NCBI GenBank assembly: GCA_030077755.1
Contig: JAQJZZ010000001.1
Location: 124,001-188,000, forward strand
Direction: 5' to 3'
DNA: 64,000 nt
Origin: Filosporella fistucella
Taxonomy: Eukaryota > Ascomycota > Leotiomycetes > Helotiales
Positions 1 to 12,036 of the stretch are shown here, piece by piece. The stretch's first letter is position 1. Each line of letters begins with the position of its first letter. The notes beneath the pieces are model-generated. The model had not been told where the DNA came from and made no database searches. It saw only the letters and a list, made by a program, of their open reading frames with translations. Both the position numbers and the translations under genes were made by a program.

Positions 1-274
1 GAGGCGTTGGGGCTGACACGCCCGAATTTCGGTAAGAACTTCGTTCAGGAGATGGAGATGGGAAGCCGAGAAGATGAGATGGAATATAGTATTTTCGGAT
101 GGAATATTTGCCCGATTACCCGGAGATGGGAAAATGAGTTAGGCACCTTTGAAGATGAAGCTCAACTTTGTGCAAGTACATCCATACTACCGCTTATCTT
201 TCCCTTCTCCAAACTCAGTACATCTGAAACATGAGCCCTCCCTCACCAAATCAGAACTGACCACTTACTTACGC
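1..274. other. 3' flank of OPT gene
   Basis: Downstream of the OPT stop codon. Overlapping open frames here are antisense shadows of the transporter or chance. Nothing supportable. Confidence 0.5.
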
Positions 275-2760
275 TTAAGCATTCGCTGGATTGAACATAC
301 AATAATCCACGTTCTTGTTCTTCGAAAAACCACCATTGTTTCCTGCCCAAATCGGAAAATCATGAGCCTTGCCACTACCTCCAAAAACCGCGAAACTCAT
401 AATGAAAACAAGAACCTGAGTTCCACCATCGAGAGCTGCCGAGATGAGATAATTGTATTTGACGAAAAAGCCTGGTCTATACTTCCGCAAGTAGTATTGA
501 GCGAAGAAGCCGATAGCGAAGTAGGACAAGATGGAAGAGTTGACACCAACAAAGAGCCAGCCCATATACCAGAGGATGATGGACAAATTGATATACTGAA
601 AGAATTCAATCTTGGTATACCGATATATAAGCCAGAAGGGAAGAGGTACGGCGAATCCAAGGATGTATGCAATGGTAACCCATTGGTATCGGGCACCTAT
701 AGAAAACATATCGCCCGCCATAGACCACGCTATAGCCAGTGTATTGTATTGCTGAACATTCTGACCGCTCCAGATATTGGAACCCTCAATAGACGTCAAG
801 ATATCCGCTTGATTTGTTACGATCGTTTTCATCATGATATAATTGAAAATTGCGCCGATGACTGCGCCGCACATTTGAGCAGTGAAAGTACTCTTAGGTG
901 AAAGATGGACGAGTTGGGCGATTTTGAGATCCCGACATAGCCATTGACCTTGCTGAACCCCATTGAAGCCAAAGACCGTGAAGTACATGTTTGCAAGGGG
1001 CTTCCCTGGGTGCATGTACCCAGCGACCATCTGAATGATGGGTTGCTGATTGAATTGGAAGCCAGTAAGACCCATCTGCGCACCAAAAAAGAGAATGAAT
1101 ACTAAAGCGAATAGGTTGGCGATGATATATCCCCACCATGGCAATGTAGACCCGATCCCATAGAGCGTGCCAAGACCGACTGCAAAGCTGGAAAGTAGGA
1201 CGAGCCCGTACCACCAATTTGGGACCTCACTGTAACCTGACTGGACCATCATCTTGTAGTGAGGGTCCATGTTGGGATCTTCTAGAACTTCTCGCTTGTG
1301 CTCCTCTTGGGATTTGCCTCCTCTCCAGAATAGATAGAATGATAGATCAAGGAGTTTCTTGAGATTTCTTGGCGCGAGGAATGCCCAGCCATGTTTGATG
1401 TCGTCGAAATTCCAGAGAAACATATGGACAATGGTAGCAGTGAGACCCATGTTGGTAGTGATGAGGTATCCAATATAAGTACCAGTTAGGTATGGGACAC
1501 CATTTTGTTCGAGTCCGGCTCTATCGATAAAGTTCTCTGGCGTGAGAAGATTGGTAAGGTTGTACTCGGAAAAAACTGAAGAGTTTGAAGAGTTATCGAA
1601 GAGAAGTTGTGACATGAATGGGAAGTTTTGAGATTCCCAAACATTCCCATAGTAGATACCCATGAAGAGACAGATACACAATAAGTATCCAATCAAGGAG
1701 TTGGTGAGAGTGTACAACGGTAGCCACATAGGCGATCCTAAGCTCGCAATATACTGCCAATCGAAAGAGATAGAGAGGAATCCAAGGCCTTCGTTGCCTT
1801 GAGACCCACCAAAGAGGTTTGTGAATAGGAGGCTGTTCTGCTTGGCAAGGCAGAAAATCGATAGTCCTTGCAAGAGTGGGAACATCCACTCTGGAACAAT
1901 TTCCCATACTAAGAGCAGACCAAATACCATCCAGAAAACTTCGAGTCTAAATCGTGTCTCTGCTTTGTCTCGATGCAGTGTTTCGATCAAGGTGACGACT
2001 GGAATATTGATAGGCCAGAGCATTCTGAGATACGTTAACGAGAGTAGGATACCTCAATGTCCTGCCTACCTTGTGGGTTGCACCAGCACTGATCGAAGAA
2101 GGCCAGCAATTCCAAAGCCAAGCAATTGGGAGGAAATGACGAGGAAAATGGCCGCACCAGCATTTGGATCTTGATGGTAGTAGAGCTTCTGTGCCGCCAA
2201 GATCTCAGTCGAGACGGCGTTGGTCGCTGCTGCCGAAGCCATGATAATGATAAAAGCATGCTCCTTGCTGTTGAAGGGAAACGGGTTAAGGAATGCCAAG
2301 AACTTTCCCTTCCTGGGAATAAGAGTGAAAGCCTCCCCCAGTGCATATCCTACCACAGCAATAAAGACGATGGAGACGTAGATGGCTTGAGGTTTAAAGT
2401 AATAAATCTCTTGAAGAACTGATGCAAAGATAGCTAATCCGATTCCTATAGAAAATTAGATGAAAAGGAGCTTGCCCTGGGGACATCCCTACCTAAGAAG
2501 AATGCTCGGAAGGTCCAAGGACTTAAAGAGGGATCATCGTCGACGTGGATGACATGAGTAAGAATATCTTTGGCCTCAGTCAAGACAGCACTTTCTCCAA
2601 AATGATCCTCTTTCGATGCATCGAAGGCTGGTGAGTCGTTGACATAATGTATTTCTGGGCTATGAGAAACATTTTTCTCGCTATCAATTGAGGTTGATGC
2701 AGCTTGATCATGTTGAGAGTCCGTGTCGGCTTTGGTGAAAGCTGGGCGTTGTGTCGCCAT
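275..2760 (-). CDS. OPT-family small oligopeptide transporter
   Basis: Proton-coupled plasma-membrane importer of small peptides of the OPT family. Exons read complement 2493-2760, 2070-2445 and 275-2024, joined in frame by introns of 47 and 45 bp, giving 797 residues, a normal OPT length. Exon 1 is a hydrophilic cytosolic head ending in the family signature with DDP and FFLG; exon 2 carries LNPFPFNSKEH, a variant of the usual NPGPFN-KEH motif with Phe in place of Gly. Exon 3 holds most of the membrane segments and ends with the conserved FSKNKNVDYC region just before the stop. The start is the ATG at 2760, the first Met before the acidic head. It stands alone, with no linked peptidase. Family assignment is firm; substrate (tetra/pentapeptide, glutathione or siderophore-like) cannot be told from sequence. 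Confidence 0.94.
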
Positions 2761-5700
2761 GTTGATAGTCCCTGTTTGACTTGAATTACTGGCTCTCTGA
2801 TTTGGGGGAGATGGCTAACTTTATGCCAAACCGAACCATCGACTCTATGCTGTTATCGGCGATGGCGAGGTTGGGTGCACCAAGACCAGAAAGGAAGCTG
2901 GCTACTTCTACCGCAATGAATGATCCTCCATCACTGGCAGGTAATTCCTGCCCATTGAAGATTGGCGTACAAGTATTTTGGAGCGCCAACCCAGCTCAAT
3001 GTCTGATTCCTATCAATCGCTCGTCTGGATCCTGGAGGGGAGGGGAAGAGAAGCGGCGAAGGAACTACCACGGCTTTGGATAAGATAAAGGTGGAAAACA
3101 AGCTTTTGTGGCATCTCTTCGCATCCACATGCCACACTAGCTGGCTCATCGGCAATCCATGCTGCACCTCAGCTGGGACATCTCCTCCGTATGCACCAAT
3201 CAAATTACCAAATGGTTCGTACAGAGCAACGCACCACTTGATAAGGTCAGCTTATCGTTGCGCACAAATTAAATGCCTCTTCTTTAACCTGCACCATGGA
3301 TGCGATCTGCAGTGGTAGAGTATTCCAATTGGGTTTGTGTTGCGTTCTGTGCTCCCAGCTTCCTAATTTATACAAGTTCCGGAGAGCGGCGCCAAGCCGG
3401 GCTACAAAGCTTGTAAAAGCTTGTCAACGCCACAATTACCATCGGCCTGGGGATTGACATGTACTGTGTTGCTTGAACCAGTGTGACCCATGCGAGAATA
3501 GAAAAGTTGAGAAGAATTGGAATCCGGGAGATTATTAACAACAAAAGTACGAGGTTCAACACCACTTTCGGCACTCGGCTTTGCGATGCTGGCAATTACC
3601 AGGCTAGCACTATCCTGGGCTCGGCTACCAAAATGAGAAGTGGGAACGATGAAAGGTTGTAGAAAGCGACAAGAAATTTGGAAACATGAGTTTGGAATGG
3701 ACATTGCCACACATCCGGCTATTCGATGGAGCATGGGAGTGAAGGGGACGGTGACTGTATAACAGCCGACCTGCAGGAGTCAAACTTCCTGCTTCTCTGT
3801 AATACACTGGCACCACTCTGAGGGCGGGGATAGAAGCTATCTTTTGGAGTATATATACCTGCAGCAGATACTGGCGCCTGTAAGATTTACGTCAAGTCGG
3901 GGTAATGTCGATAAAAGAAGTAAGCAGCACGTGTACTTCGCGCTCCGTCAAGATCAAGATCAGGAACGATTCTCGGGTGATCGAACTGCAATACAATCTC
4001 TTTGGATTTGGACGCGTTAAAGACGCGTTAGCTGAATCATATATGTTGTGGTAAAAGTATTCAGGGCAAAACCTGTAGAGACGAAAATTGAGACTAGAAC
4101 GTGTTCCCAAATAAGGTTAGAGGCTTGGCTTCAATCGTCACTGCCCAAGAAACAGTCGAGCCATGACTTCCTTCTAACATATCAAACCAAGAACGATTCT
4201 CTACACGGCTTCGTCACCTATTCAACCCATGTTACTCGAGAAGCCATGAGCTGATCTTGTGCTTCATTAAGCCGACCACGATGTCCATATCAGCTTCAAT
4301 TCCGACGCGTAAACCTTGTCCAAGCAAACGCGAAATTACACTCTGCGAAATGCCTTGTAAAAATCCTCACGATGAAGAATAGCCGCTCCTCCATTCTCCA
4401 CTCTGCACCGACAGTCAAATGATCCCATATCGATTTCCAAATTTTCAAAAAGCATGCACGCTGCCGTTTTCCTCACATCCCAATTACTCGACGCACATAT
4501 TGTTGTTTGAGGATATATTCTGGCTTCCAGGACGACTGCATATTTGGTGCTACACTGTTTGGCAATGTGATAGAAGTGCAACAACCTCTTTGGCCAGTCT
4601 GCCGGCCGTCGGGGAAGGGGCTATGCAGAGAATTTGGAGGGGCAACTCACCTCGATACGGTCCTACATTTTCAGCAGATATCCTTCTGCTGTAGTGGCTC
4701 CACAAACTTGGTACCTAGCTATTGGGTTTCCAGTTTTTACATCACTCTGTCATATCTGACAATTTGGAGGATTATGTTTGGTGAAGCTGCCGGTATCAAG
4801 TGGTACAACGGCTCGGAGCTGTGGAAGCGGAAATCAAGTGGTCTAGTTTGTTCATTGCCCAGTTTCGGTGGCCATTTTCCTCACTAGATTCGAATCAAGC
4901 TTGAACAACATCCTTGCAGAACGCGGCCATTTAATCGTGCAGCCCTCTTGTTGTTCTGGTTTAAGTGTGTAAAATTCTCTGCTCAAAGCCTTTGAGAAAA
5001 TTAAACTGTTTCGTGTAGCTACCGCTATCCTGTTCCCAGCCTGTCTCTGCTTACATGAAATTTCAAGTTCTTCTACCTGTGCCCCACACGAAGAGAAATA
5101 GAGAGTAACTTGTCCTCATGAGGCTCTTTACCACACATCAATGCTGCTTTTTAAATCAAGTTCATCTATATATACAAGCCAACTGCATTGGTGAGACGTC
5201 AACATTCATGCTTGTGCAGTAATTTTTTCAACCTCGTGCTTTACAAGATTTGTTCATTGCCCTATCCCGTCTCTTTTCGGGCACTCAACTTTGCAGATCA
5301 CGCTCTTCCCAGATTACCTTCGTTTTGGCATATCCAAATCATTTAAATCTATAATTAACACTGGTCTCTCTGGTTTGGCCGTCGTGATCTCTCAAATTTT
5401 GTAAGTTTCACTTCATCCAACATATCTTCCTCAAAATATCACCTGACTGGTCCGGACATTCTATCAGTCTGTCTTTGAACGAACCGGTTCAGATTTGTCA
5501 TCGCCTTTGTAGCTTTTCATATCTGATTGAATTTCCTGCTCAAAAATTGCTTGTCATGCGGTTCACGTTCCTCCAAGCTTCTGCAAGGAACGTTATGATC
5601 CAGCCAATCTCTCGCGATTGCTTCTTCCATTGAAATGAATTTGGCCCTTCTCGACAGAAAGGGTACATAAAATAGGACCGCTCCGGTTCCTCGTGTTACC

Positions 5701-6611
5701 TGATTCTAATCGGCCGGGTCAGCTTTCTTTGATATAATGTAAATGTGCCAGTCATGATCTTGCAAAGCATTGATCAACTCCCAGTGTAGCTTTCTGATAT
5801 ATCCGTGAAAAATGCCTCTTTGTGGCTTGGTTTGCTGCAATTGCAGAATCCTATAGAGAGCTTCGCAATCGCTGAAGTATTAGTTTAAGTCACTGTCTCG
5901 CTAGTTCGGCATCCCAGGATAACCTGTTCTCCTTTAAACCATTGATTCGAATTTCATTCATCCCTCCCAATCCTTACGAATCTTTTCCTTGATAGAGACG
6001 AAATTATCCATTTTCCAAATATCTATCGTCTCCACTTGATTCTTTTCGACTTTACCCTTTGTCCCCACTATCCAGAAGAGACTAACGTCGAATAACAGTT
6101 TTGACGTCACTTATCCCATGTATATCCACTCAATACAGTATTGAGTTGTTGATCCCGCACTATTCACCGTTTTCCCAAAATCGAAGGAACGAAAGTAACA
6201 TCGGCAAATAGTCTATATAAACAAGCCATTGTCTCTCCATCTCCAAGTTTCACCCCACCGCAACTTCAGCCAACTTTTTCATCACTTCTATTACTCTACC
6301 TGCCTTCTCATATCATACCCCCTCTCCCTCCTTCAGCCTATCTTGCTTTCCTTGCTTCAATCAAGTGCCATCACTTTGAATCCTGTCTACCAATTCTTGC
6401 AGACTCCAACTACATATCAATCAAACACGTCAAAACTCATTGGCAATCCTCTCTGCTCACCATTCTTACTACACTCATCACCCAATTGCTTATCTTCAAA
6501 GCATTTTTCGAAAATTTCAACCGTCCCACAAACTGAATTGTTATATTCACATATTCATCGTTTCTTCTGATCTTTGGCTCACGTCCGCAAGCAAATACTT
6601 TCCCGGTCACA
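2761..6611. other. long intergenic region
   Basis: About 3.85 kb without a supportable gene. Short open frames occur on both strands (for example near 3402-3734 and 4507-4887), but none has a recognisable domain, a plausible exon chain or a clean start. From about 4900 to 6600 the plus strand is rich in C/T runs, as expected of a long fungal 5' leader or promoter for the gene starting at 6612. A TATA-like TATATATA stretch lies near 3849. I see no tRNA, transposon or repeat here. Confidence 0.5.
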
Positions 6612-7485
6612 ATGCATTCTATTATCGTATTTCTTGTTGCTTTCTTTGCTCTCTCCATGCAGGTCATGGCTAGCAGCATTGATAATTGGTGGCTCAACAC
6701 CACTGTCACCCCGCTCAGCTGGCAGCATCTCGTCCCAAAACCATCGCCCAGTCTCAAGATAAACCTTGGGATACACCAAATATTGTTGTGTTCCAATCTC
6801 AAGAGGTTGACCGTGACTGCAACATTTGCTTCACTTCTGGCTGTTGGGACTTGAATGGTGTTCACTATTGCCAGTAAGCCAATTTCCGCCCTGTATCTTT
6901 ACAGATCATAAACGCTAGCGGTTTTCGAACCTCTCTGAAACCGCTCGCCTTTCGTCTCACTCTCTCAAATTCGTACTGATTCATCTGTAGTCAACATCCC
7001 AGAACTGCGAAGGGCTTGCCTGCAGAACTTTTCCTTCCCAGAAAGGCGCAGTCTCCCAAAATTTCCCTTGGGGCTGGTATGGAAGATTTTGGGTCCAACC
7101 TGCAAATCAGCGTTGCCCTTTCGATACAAATCATTCAATTTTGGGAGAGGTCGCTTGGCAGGGCCATGATGGATTTACATATTTCGATATCTCAGCTGTT
7201 GATAACTGTTGCAAAATGAGCGCATTCATTGTAAGTCCAGTCCAACATGTTCATTTTATTGACCCACGATTGTCTTTCAACTGCTAATTTCACTTCATTG
7301 CAGTCCTTGCAGCCATGCATGAACAATCCAATGTATCTGGCTGCAGGAGATACCCTTGCTTCAATGTTTATAATAGACCAGGGGACATACGAACGAAAGT
7401 TTCTACACGCGACGCCGTTTTGGCTGCTTATTTTCAAGGCAATGGGCCCTTAACACCTGGAAGTTTTGTTGGATATGTTCAGTAG
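6612..7485 (+). CDS. small secreted cysteine-rich protein, gene model unresolved
   Basis: The ATG at 6612 opens a classic signal peptide (MHSIIVFLVAFFALSMQ). A 56 bp intron (6663-6718) leads into a frame with CNICFTSGCWDL. A third segment from 6991 reads through NCEGLACRTF, WGWYGRFWVQ and TYFDISAVDN, and a last segment ends at TAG 7483-7485 after GCRRYPCFNVYN. Cys and Trp content, the leader and small size suggest a secreted, disulfide-bonded protein. The obvious splice sites (GTAAGC at 6874, GTAAGT at 7231, acceptors before 6991 and 7304) do not keep these frames together, so either non-canonical sites are used (a GT at 7208 would fit the last join) or the gene is broken. I do not recognise the family; a thaumatin-like or effector role would be speculation. 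Confidence 0.5.
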
Positions 7486-8397
7486 GTTGGGGCCGGGGGT
7501 TGCATTATGCTTTTGGGCACTGGACACTCAGCATTTTATGCACAAAGGTCTCAGGAGTTTGGAGGTTGGTGGTAAAAGCGTGATATTGTAACTGCATGTA
7601 TCAAGATGCTTGTGTTTTGGTGGTGTGTAGCATGGCTTATTTGGGGGAGATATCGCATTTTTGGAGTGGGTCTGTGGCTTGCTTGGAAGTATTAGATCTA
7701 CTACATAGTTCTGGGAAATGTCTAGATAACTCATTACTTCTCCAACCGATTCATGACATGAAATAGTGACTTCATTTTGTTTGGAATGATATCCAATTAT
7801 ACCAAAAGGAAATGCAACTTGAATAAACTACAATTCCCTAAATTTTTATTGGCTATGTGCTAAGCATATAATTGAACCCTTTGAAAGCAGGATGAAGTTC
7901 TTTCTAATTTTGCGACAAGGATATGCACGGTGAATATGGTGCAAACCCTTGAACCTTTGTTGAATAGATATTTGCTACGCAAATGAAAGTGCCCTTTGGA
8001 TGCCAGGCAAACTTGAATCTATTCATACAATGAGTAAACATCAAAACAATACAATATAAACTCTCTGAATATCATGTATACATAGTATTCTAAAACATTT
8101 CTGTTCAAACTTATTTTACTTCTTCTAATTTCACTGTATAAAAAAAAGACTCGCGGATAATCTACGAAAGTTGCTTGCGCCTTGTATTCTATTAAAAATC
8201 CTCTCATCTAAGGAGAAGATAGCCGATAATGCAACGTAAAGTCTCTGAACTTTTCTCTCCCCTTTCCATTGTATGAAATATCCCCATGCGCTTCTTCTTA
8301 TGAAATTTAATTTCATCGTATGAAAAAGAAATATGCAAATGATGCACTATGGATCCAACAACGTCTTCCCAAGCTTGATAATCCATTAGACCTCCCC
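7486..8397. other. intergenic region
   Basis: AT-rich spacer of about 0.9 kb between the ends of two convergent genes. It presumably holds both 3' untranslated regions. No gene, repeat or RNA structure is apparent. Confidence 0.5.
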
Positions 8398-9603
8398 TCA
8401 GGCGCATTCATCGTCATTCTCCTTCTTGATCTTCGCTGACTTTCTACCCTTTTCATAACTGCCCGAAAGAGCTGCATGCTTTCGACATTCTTCGTCCCAC
8501 CATTCTTCAAATAGGAGATCGTTAAGTGCGTTTTCAGCCGCAATTGTATCCTTTGATCGTGAGTTTTCCTCTGATTGAAGCTGAACAGCAAGCTGGGCAT
8601 CAACGTCGACTTTCTCCTCCTCTGGCTCACCTCCAATGCTGCGCAACTGCTCCATAGTACGCGCATCACCGGAACCATACCTTCGTCGTCTCACCCCATT
8701 GAAATTATTGATATTGGTTTCTGGCGTAATGTTTTCGGGATGGAGATTGGAGTTTCTTGAGCCTGCCATGGATTGCAGACCAGAACTTGCACTTCTTTGC
8801 CTTGATCGCTGGATTCGAGAGTGTTCGTCAACAAGTCGAGAGCGATGTGGTCCTCTTTGAGAGCCACTTTCACCCCCAAGTCTATAGCCAGCTCCTGTGA
8901 ATGTACCGTTATCTGTGTTTGTATGCGATCGTTGGGGGCTACTTTGCGCTGAATTCATGCCCAAGTTGAATGATGTTCTTTGTGGAGTAGGTGTATTGCT
9001 AGGAACTAATGATTGGGATTGTGACTGTGAGTCTCCTTGGTACACATGTCGATAAGGTGTATGCTCTGTCTCTATATTGAAAGCTGCAGGTGATGATGGA
9101 CCTGATCGAGTTTGTGATGAAGACATGTTTGGTGCCATATCGTCATCATCCTCGTCACTATCATTCTCCTCTGACTTGAGAAAGATATTATTACCGAGTT
9201 CTCCAAATTCAGGTGCCGGATCTGGTGATCCATACCTAGAGTCTGAAAATCCTGTGCCAGATCCTGGTGCGGCACCTCCACTAGGACCCCCACCAGAGCC
9301 ATTCCCGCCATTTTCATGATTGTCAGAAAATCCAAACGCTCCTTCTCTACCCTGTCGAAGTCTTCGGCCATACGCGAGATAGTCCAGCCAGTTGCGATGG
9401 TCTTTAATGATACGTTGCGCAAGTATGCCGCGCCTAGCGGGGCTCATGCGGGCTTCAAGACGAAGCAGTTCATCAAAAAGGACCGATTTTATCGCCTTAG
9501 GATCAAAGACTATATCATTTGTTCGCAAGATCTCTACCATGGCTGACCGACTCCATCTTCCCTGCTCCAAACTAAATGCCAATGGGGTTGGAGTGAAGCT
9601 CAT
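8398..9603 (-). CDS. hypothetical protein, acidic and Ser/Gln-rich
   Basis: Single exon, 401 residues, starting at the ATG at 9603 (MSFTPTPLAF). The first 95 residues are folded-looking and helical (SRSAMVEILRTNDIVF, then a basic RRGILAQRIIKDHRNW patch). The rest is low complexity: a Gly-rich stretch, an acidic run (SDEDDDD), Ser/Gln-rich tracts and a Lys/Glu-rich tail. The N-terminal helix pair faintly resembles SAP or HeH/LEM-type DNA-binding helices, but this is a weak resemblance and I assign no function. A nuclear or scaffold-type protein is a guess from composition. The 5' flank runs into the minisatellite that begins about 120 bp upstream, so its promoter may contain repeat copies. Confidence 0.75.
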   Translation of the reverse strand: MSFTPTPLAFSLEQGRWSRSAMVEILRTNDIVFDPKAIKSVLFDELLRLEARMSPARRGILAQRIIKDHRNWLDYLAYGRRLRQGREGAFGFSDNHENGGNGSGGGPSGGAAPGSGTGFSDSRYGSPDPAPEFGELGNNIFLKSEENDSDEDDDDMAPNMSSSQTRSGPSSPAAFNIETEHTPYRHVYQGDSQSQSQSLVPSNTPTPQRTSFNLGMNSAQSSPQRSHTNTDNGTFTGAGYRLGGESGSQRGPHRSRLVDEHSRIQRSRQRSASSGLQSMAGSRNSNLHPENITPETNINNFNGVRRRRYGSGDARTMEQLRSIGGEPEEEKVDVDAQLAVQLQSEENSRSKDTIAAENALNDLLFEEWWDEECRKHAALSGSYEKGRKSAKIKKENDDECA

Positions 9604-9720
9604 CTTGGCGACACTTGAATTCGGCTCTCACATGTATCAACGCAAGACTGACTAGCAGCAACGGTTTCGAGGATGCGTCAGTAGATATCAACTTGCAGCT
9701 AATGCAATGACGACAAACGA

Positions 9721-9960
9721 TGCTTGAAAGACGATGATGTAGGGGAGCAGTCAAGCTCGCATGTTGGTGTATTTGCAATGATACGTAACTTGACGAAATT
9801 GATGCTTGAAAGACGGTGATGCATGAGAGGAGTCAAGCTCGCATGTTGGTGTATTTGCAATGATACGTAACTTGACGAAATTGATGCTTGAAAGACGGTG
9901 ATGCACGAGAGGAGTCAAGCTCGCGTGTAGTTATGTATTCGAAGAAACATAAATTGACGA
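9721..9960. repeat. 82 bp tandem repeat, about 2.5-3 copies
   Basis: Direct repeat with an 82 bp period: the anchor TGCTTGAAAGACG recurs at 9721, 9803 and 9885, each followed by AGTCAAGCTCGC and ATACGTAACTTGACGAAAT. Copies 1 and 2 are nearly identical, and copy 3 diverges near its end. It passes directly into the second repeat family at about 9960. Confidence 0.9.
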
Positions 9961-10980
9961 AATCGATGTTTACCGGGCAAAGGCAGTAAACCCTTAAGGA
10001 TTTGATAGCGTAAGATAGCGGCTCGGTCGTTAAATCGAGGATACGTAAGACGAAACCGTAGTTTACCGGGTAAAGGGAGTAAATGCTTAGAAATTCGATA
10101 GCGTAAGATAGCGGCTCTACCGTTAAATGATACGTATTCGAGGGTGACTTAGAGATTTGAAAGCGAAAGATAGCGGCTCGGTCATTAAATCGAGGATATG
10201 TAAGACGAAACCGTAGTTTACCGGGTAAAGGGAGTAAATGCTTAGAAATTCGATAGCGTAAGATAGCGGCTCTACCGTTAAATCGAAGCGTATTCAAGAG
10301 TAATTTCGAGATTTGAAGGCGTAGGATAGCAGCTCAGCCGTCAAAGCAAAGTGTTGTTGAGGACGTGGAAGCATGAAATTGCAATTTACCAGGTAAATGC
10401 AGGATACACCGAGATAGTCGATAACAGAAGATTTCAAGCAAGCTGTGAAGTAAAGGCAGCTTCTAAGACATGTAAGTAAACGATATAATAGTACTTCATT
10501 ATGCAAAGACAGGAAATACTCAAAAGTTAATGACAAGATAGCAAGCAAGCTGTTAACAAAAGATAATTTCCAAGACATGTAAATGAATATCAAAATCTTA
10601 CTTTACCAGGTAAATGCAGAATGCTGAAAAGGTTGATAACGAAGATAGCAAGTAAGCCGTTAAATGAAGCGGATTTCAAGCATAAAGAATAAAACCGAAT
10701 CTTCTTGAGAGAAGGTAGAGAATGCTTGGAAAACCGTTATCATAGGATAGCAAGCACATCGTTCAACGAGGGGGAATTCGAGCACGCGTAACGAGACCGG
10801 ATCTTATCGCAAAAAGGGGGAAGTTACTCAGAAAACGGATATCGTAGGATAGCGAGCGAGTCGTTAAGCGAAGGGGAATTCGAGCAAACGTAAGAAGACC
10901 GGATCTTATCGAGGAAAGGAAGAAACTGCTCAGAAAACCGTTAGCGTAAGATAGTTAGTAGGTCGCTACGTGAAGTGCAT
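9960..10980. repeat. degenerate minisatellite, unit about 95-105 bp, about 11 copies
   Basis: A core resembling GCGTAAGATAGCGGCTC followed by GTTAAAT recurs near 10003, 10099, 10160, 10252, 10315, 10410, 10530, 10635, 10738, 10838 and 10940. Spacing is mostly 92-105 bp, with two short intervals of about 62 bp. Many units also carry TTTACCGGGTAAA, itself an imperfect palindrome, and GGGAGTAAATGCTTAGAAA. Copies near 10000-10300 are close to each other; those from 10400 onward have diverged. No open reading frame runs through the array in a protein-like way. Confidence 0.85.
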
Positions 10981-12036
10981 TTGAGGTTGAGTACCAGATT
11001 GGCAATTGGGAATTCGAAGTCCTCCTTGGCAGTGGCTGGAAATGGCTGGTTGTTGAACCCCCTCACAAGTGAGCGCAGATGCAAGTGGCCGCACCGAAAC
11101 GTCTTGTTCCAATCAAGGGGATAGATGAGAAACCGCTTGGGTGGAGGAGCAGGAGTGATGAGAACAATTTCGAAATAATATTTGTGTTGAGCTGGGGAGT
11201 TGTGATTGCGAAGTGCAGTTGCGAGTTGCGGTTGCGAATGTGGGGCACGTCCGCAGAGCAATGTGCAATCAGCGAGATAGATGGCGCAGCTTTTGAGACG
11301 AGAAGAAGAAGGATTAACAGAAGTGATGAGGTGGTTTCGAAATGAGGTTGTGTTGAGTTGAAAAGTTGAAAGGGTTGAAGAAGTAACGACGCGTTTTAAC
11401 GAGAAAGTTTCCCGCTGACAATTCAATTGCAAGAGGAGGACATGAAGTTTGATTTCCTCTAATGTCGATGTTAAAAGGTTGTTATTGTCTTATAAGTAAA
11501 TCTGTATATTCCCAAGAATCCATACCGCAGCCATGTTGTCTGATATACGTTATTGAAGAGGGAAGAAAAGAGGTTCTCCCTTTTTAGAGAGCAGCGCGGA
11601 AGAGAATTAAAAGACTGACTTTTACCAAAAGGTGCTTTGACAGGATGGATGTTCCTCAATCGAACAGAGCTTCATTTACCATTATTCGGCTTCAAGTATT
11701 GCTGAGGCTTTTTACCAACGTGAAAGTGGTGTCTTACCCTTCGGCTCTAAATCACAAAATCTGTTCTATCTCTCCCTATGGCGAACCAATTGCAGCCACT
11801 AAACCGTGCCGTAGACTTTCCAATTTCAATCATTGCTCTCGCATTATGCCTTGCCCTGGCATGCACTCTAAAGCAAGTCAATTACATCCTTCAGAAGTCT
11901 GGGATATGTCAAAGAGAGGAGACAAAGCCCTCATTACCTGACTGAGATTGTTGAATGCCTCGTTGCCTCAAAAAATCTTTCAACATCTTTGATAAAAGTT
12001 CCATACAATGGCTTCCCTGAAGTTTTTCAACCAGTA
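10981..12036. other. intergenic region with diverged flanking repeats
   Basis: Continues from the minisatellite. Two similar stretches (about 11148-11210 and 11320-11380) share GTGATGAG, TTCGAAAT and GTGTTGAG in the same order, so the array probably extended further and has decayed. The minus-strand open frame over 10941-11432 lies across repeat sequence and looks like chance. Nothing else is supportable. Confidence 0.4.

Noticed and set aside
149..901. Plus-strand 250-codon frame
   Set aside because: Antisense to the well-supported OPT exon 3; no domain of its own.
10941..11432. Minus-strand 163-codon frame
   Set aside because: Runs across decayed tandem-repeat sequence, with no recognisable domain or splice partner.
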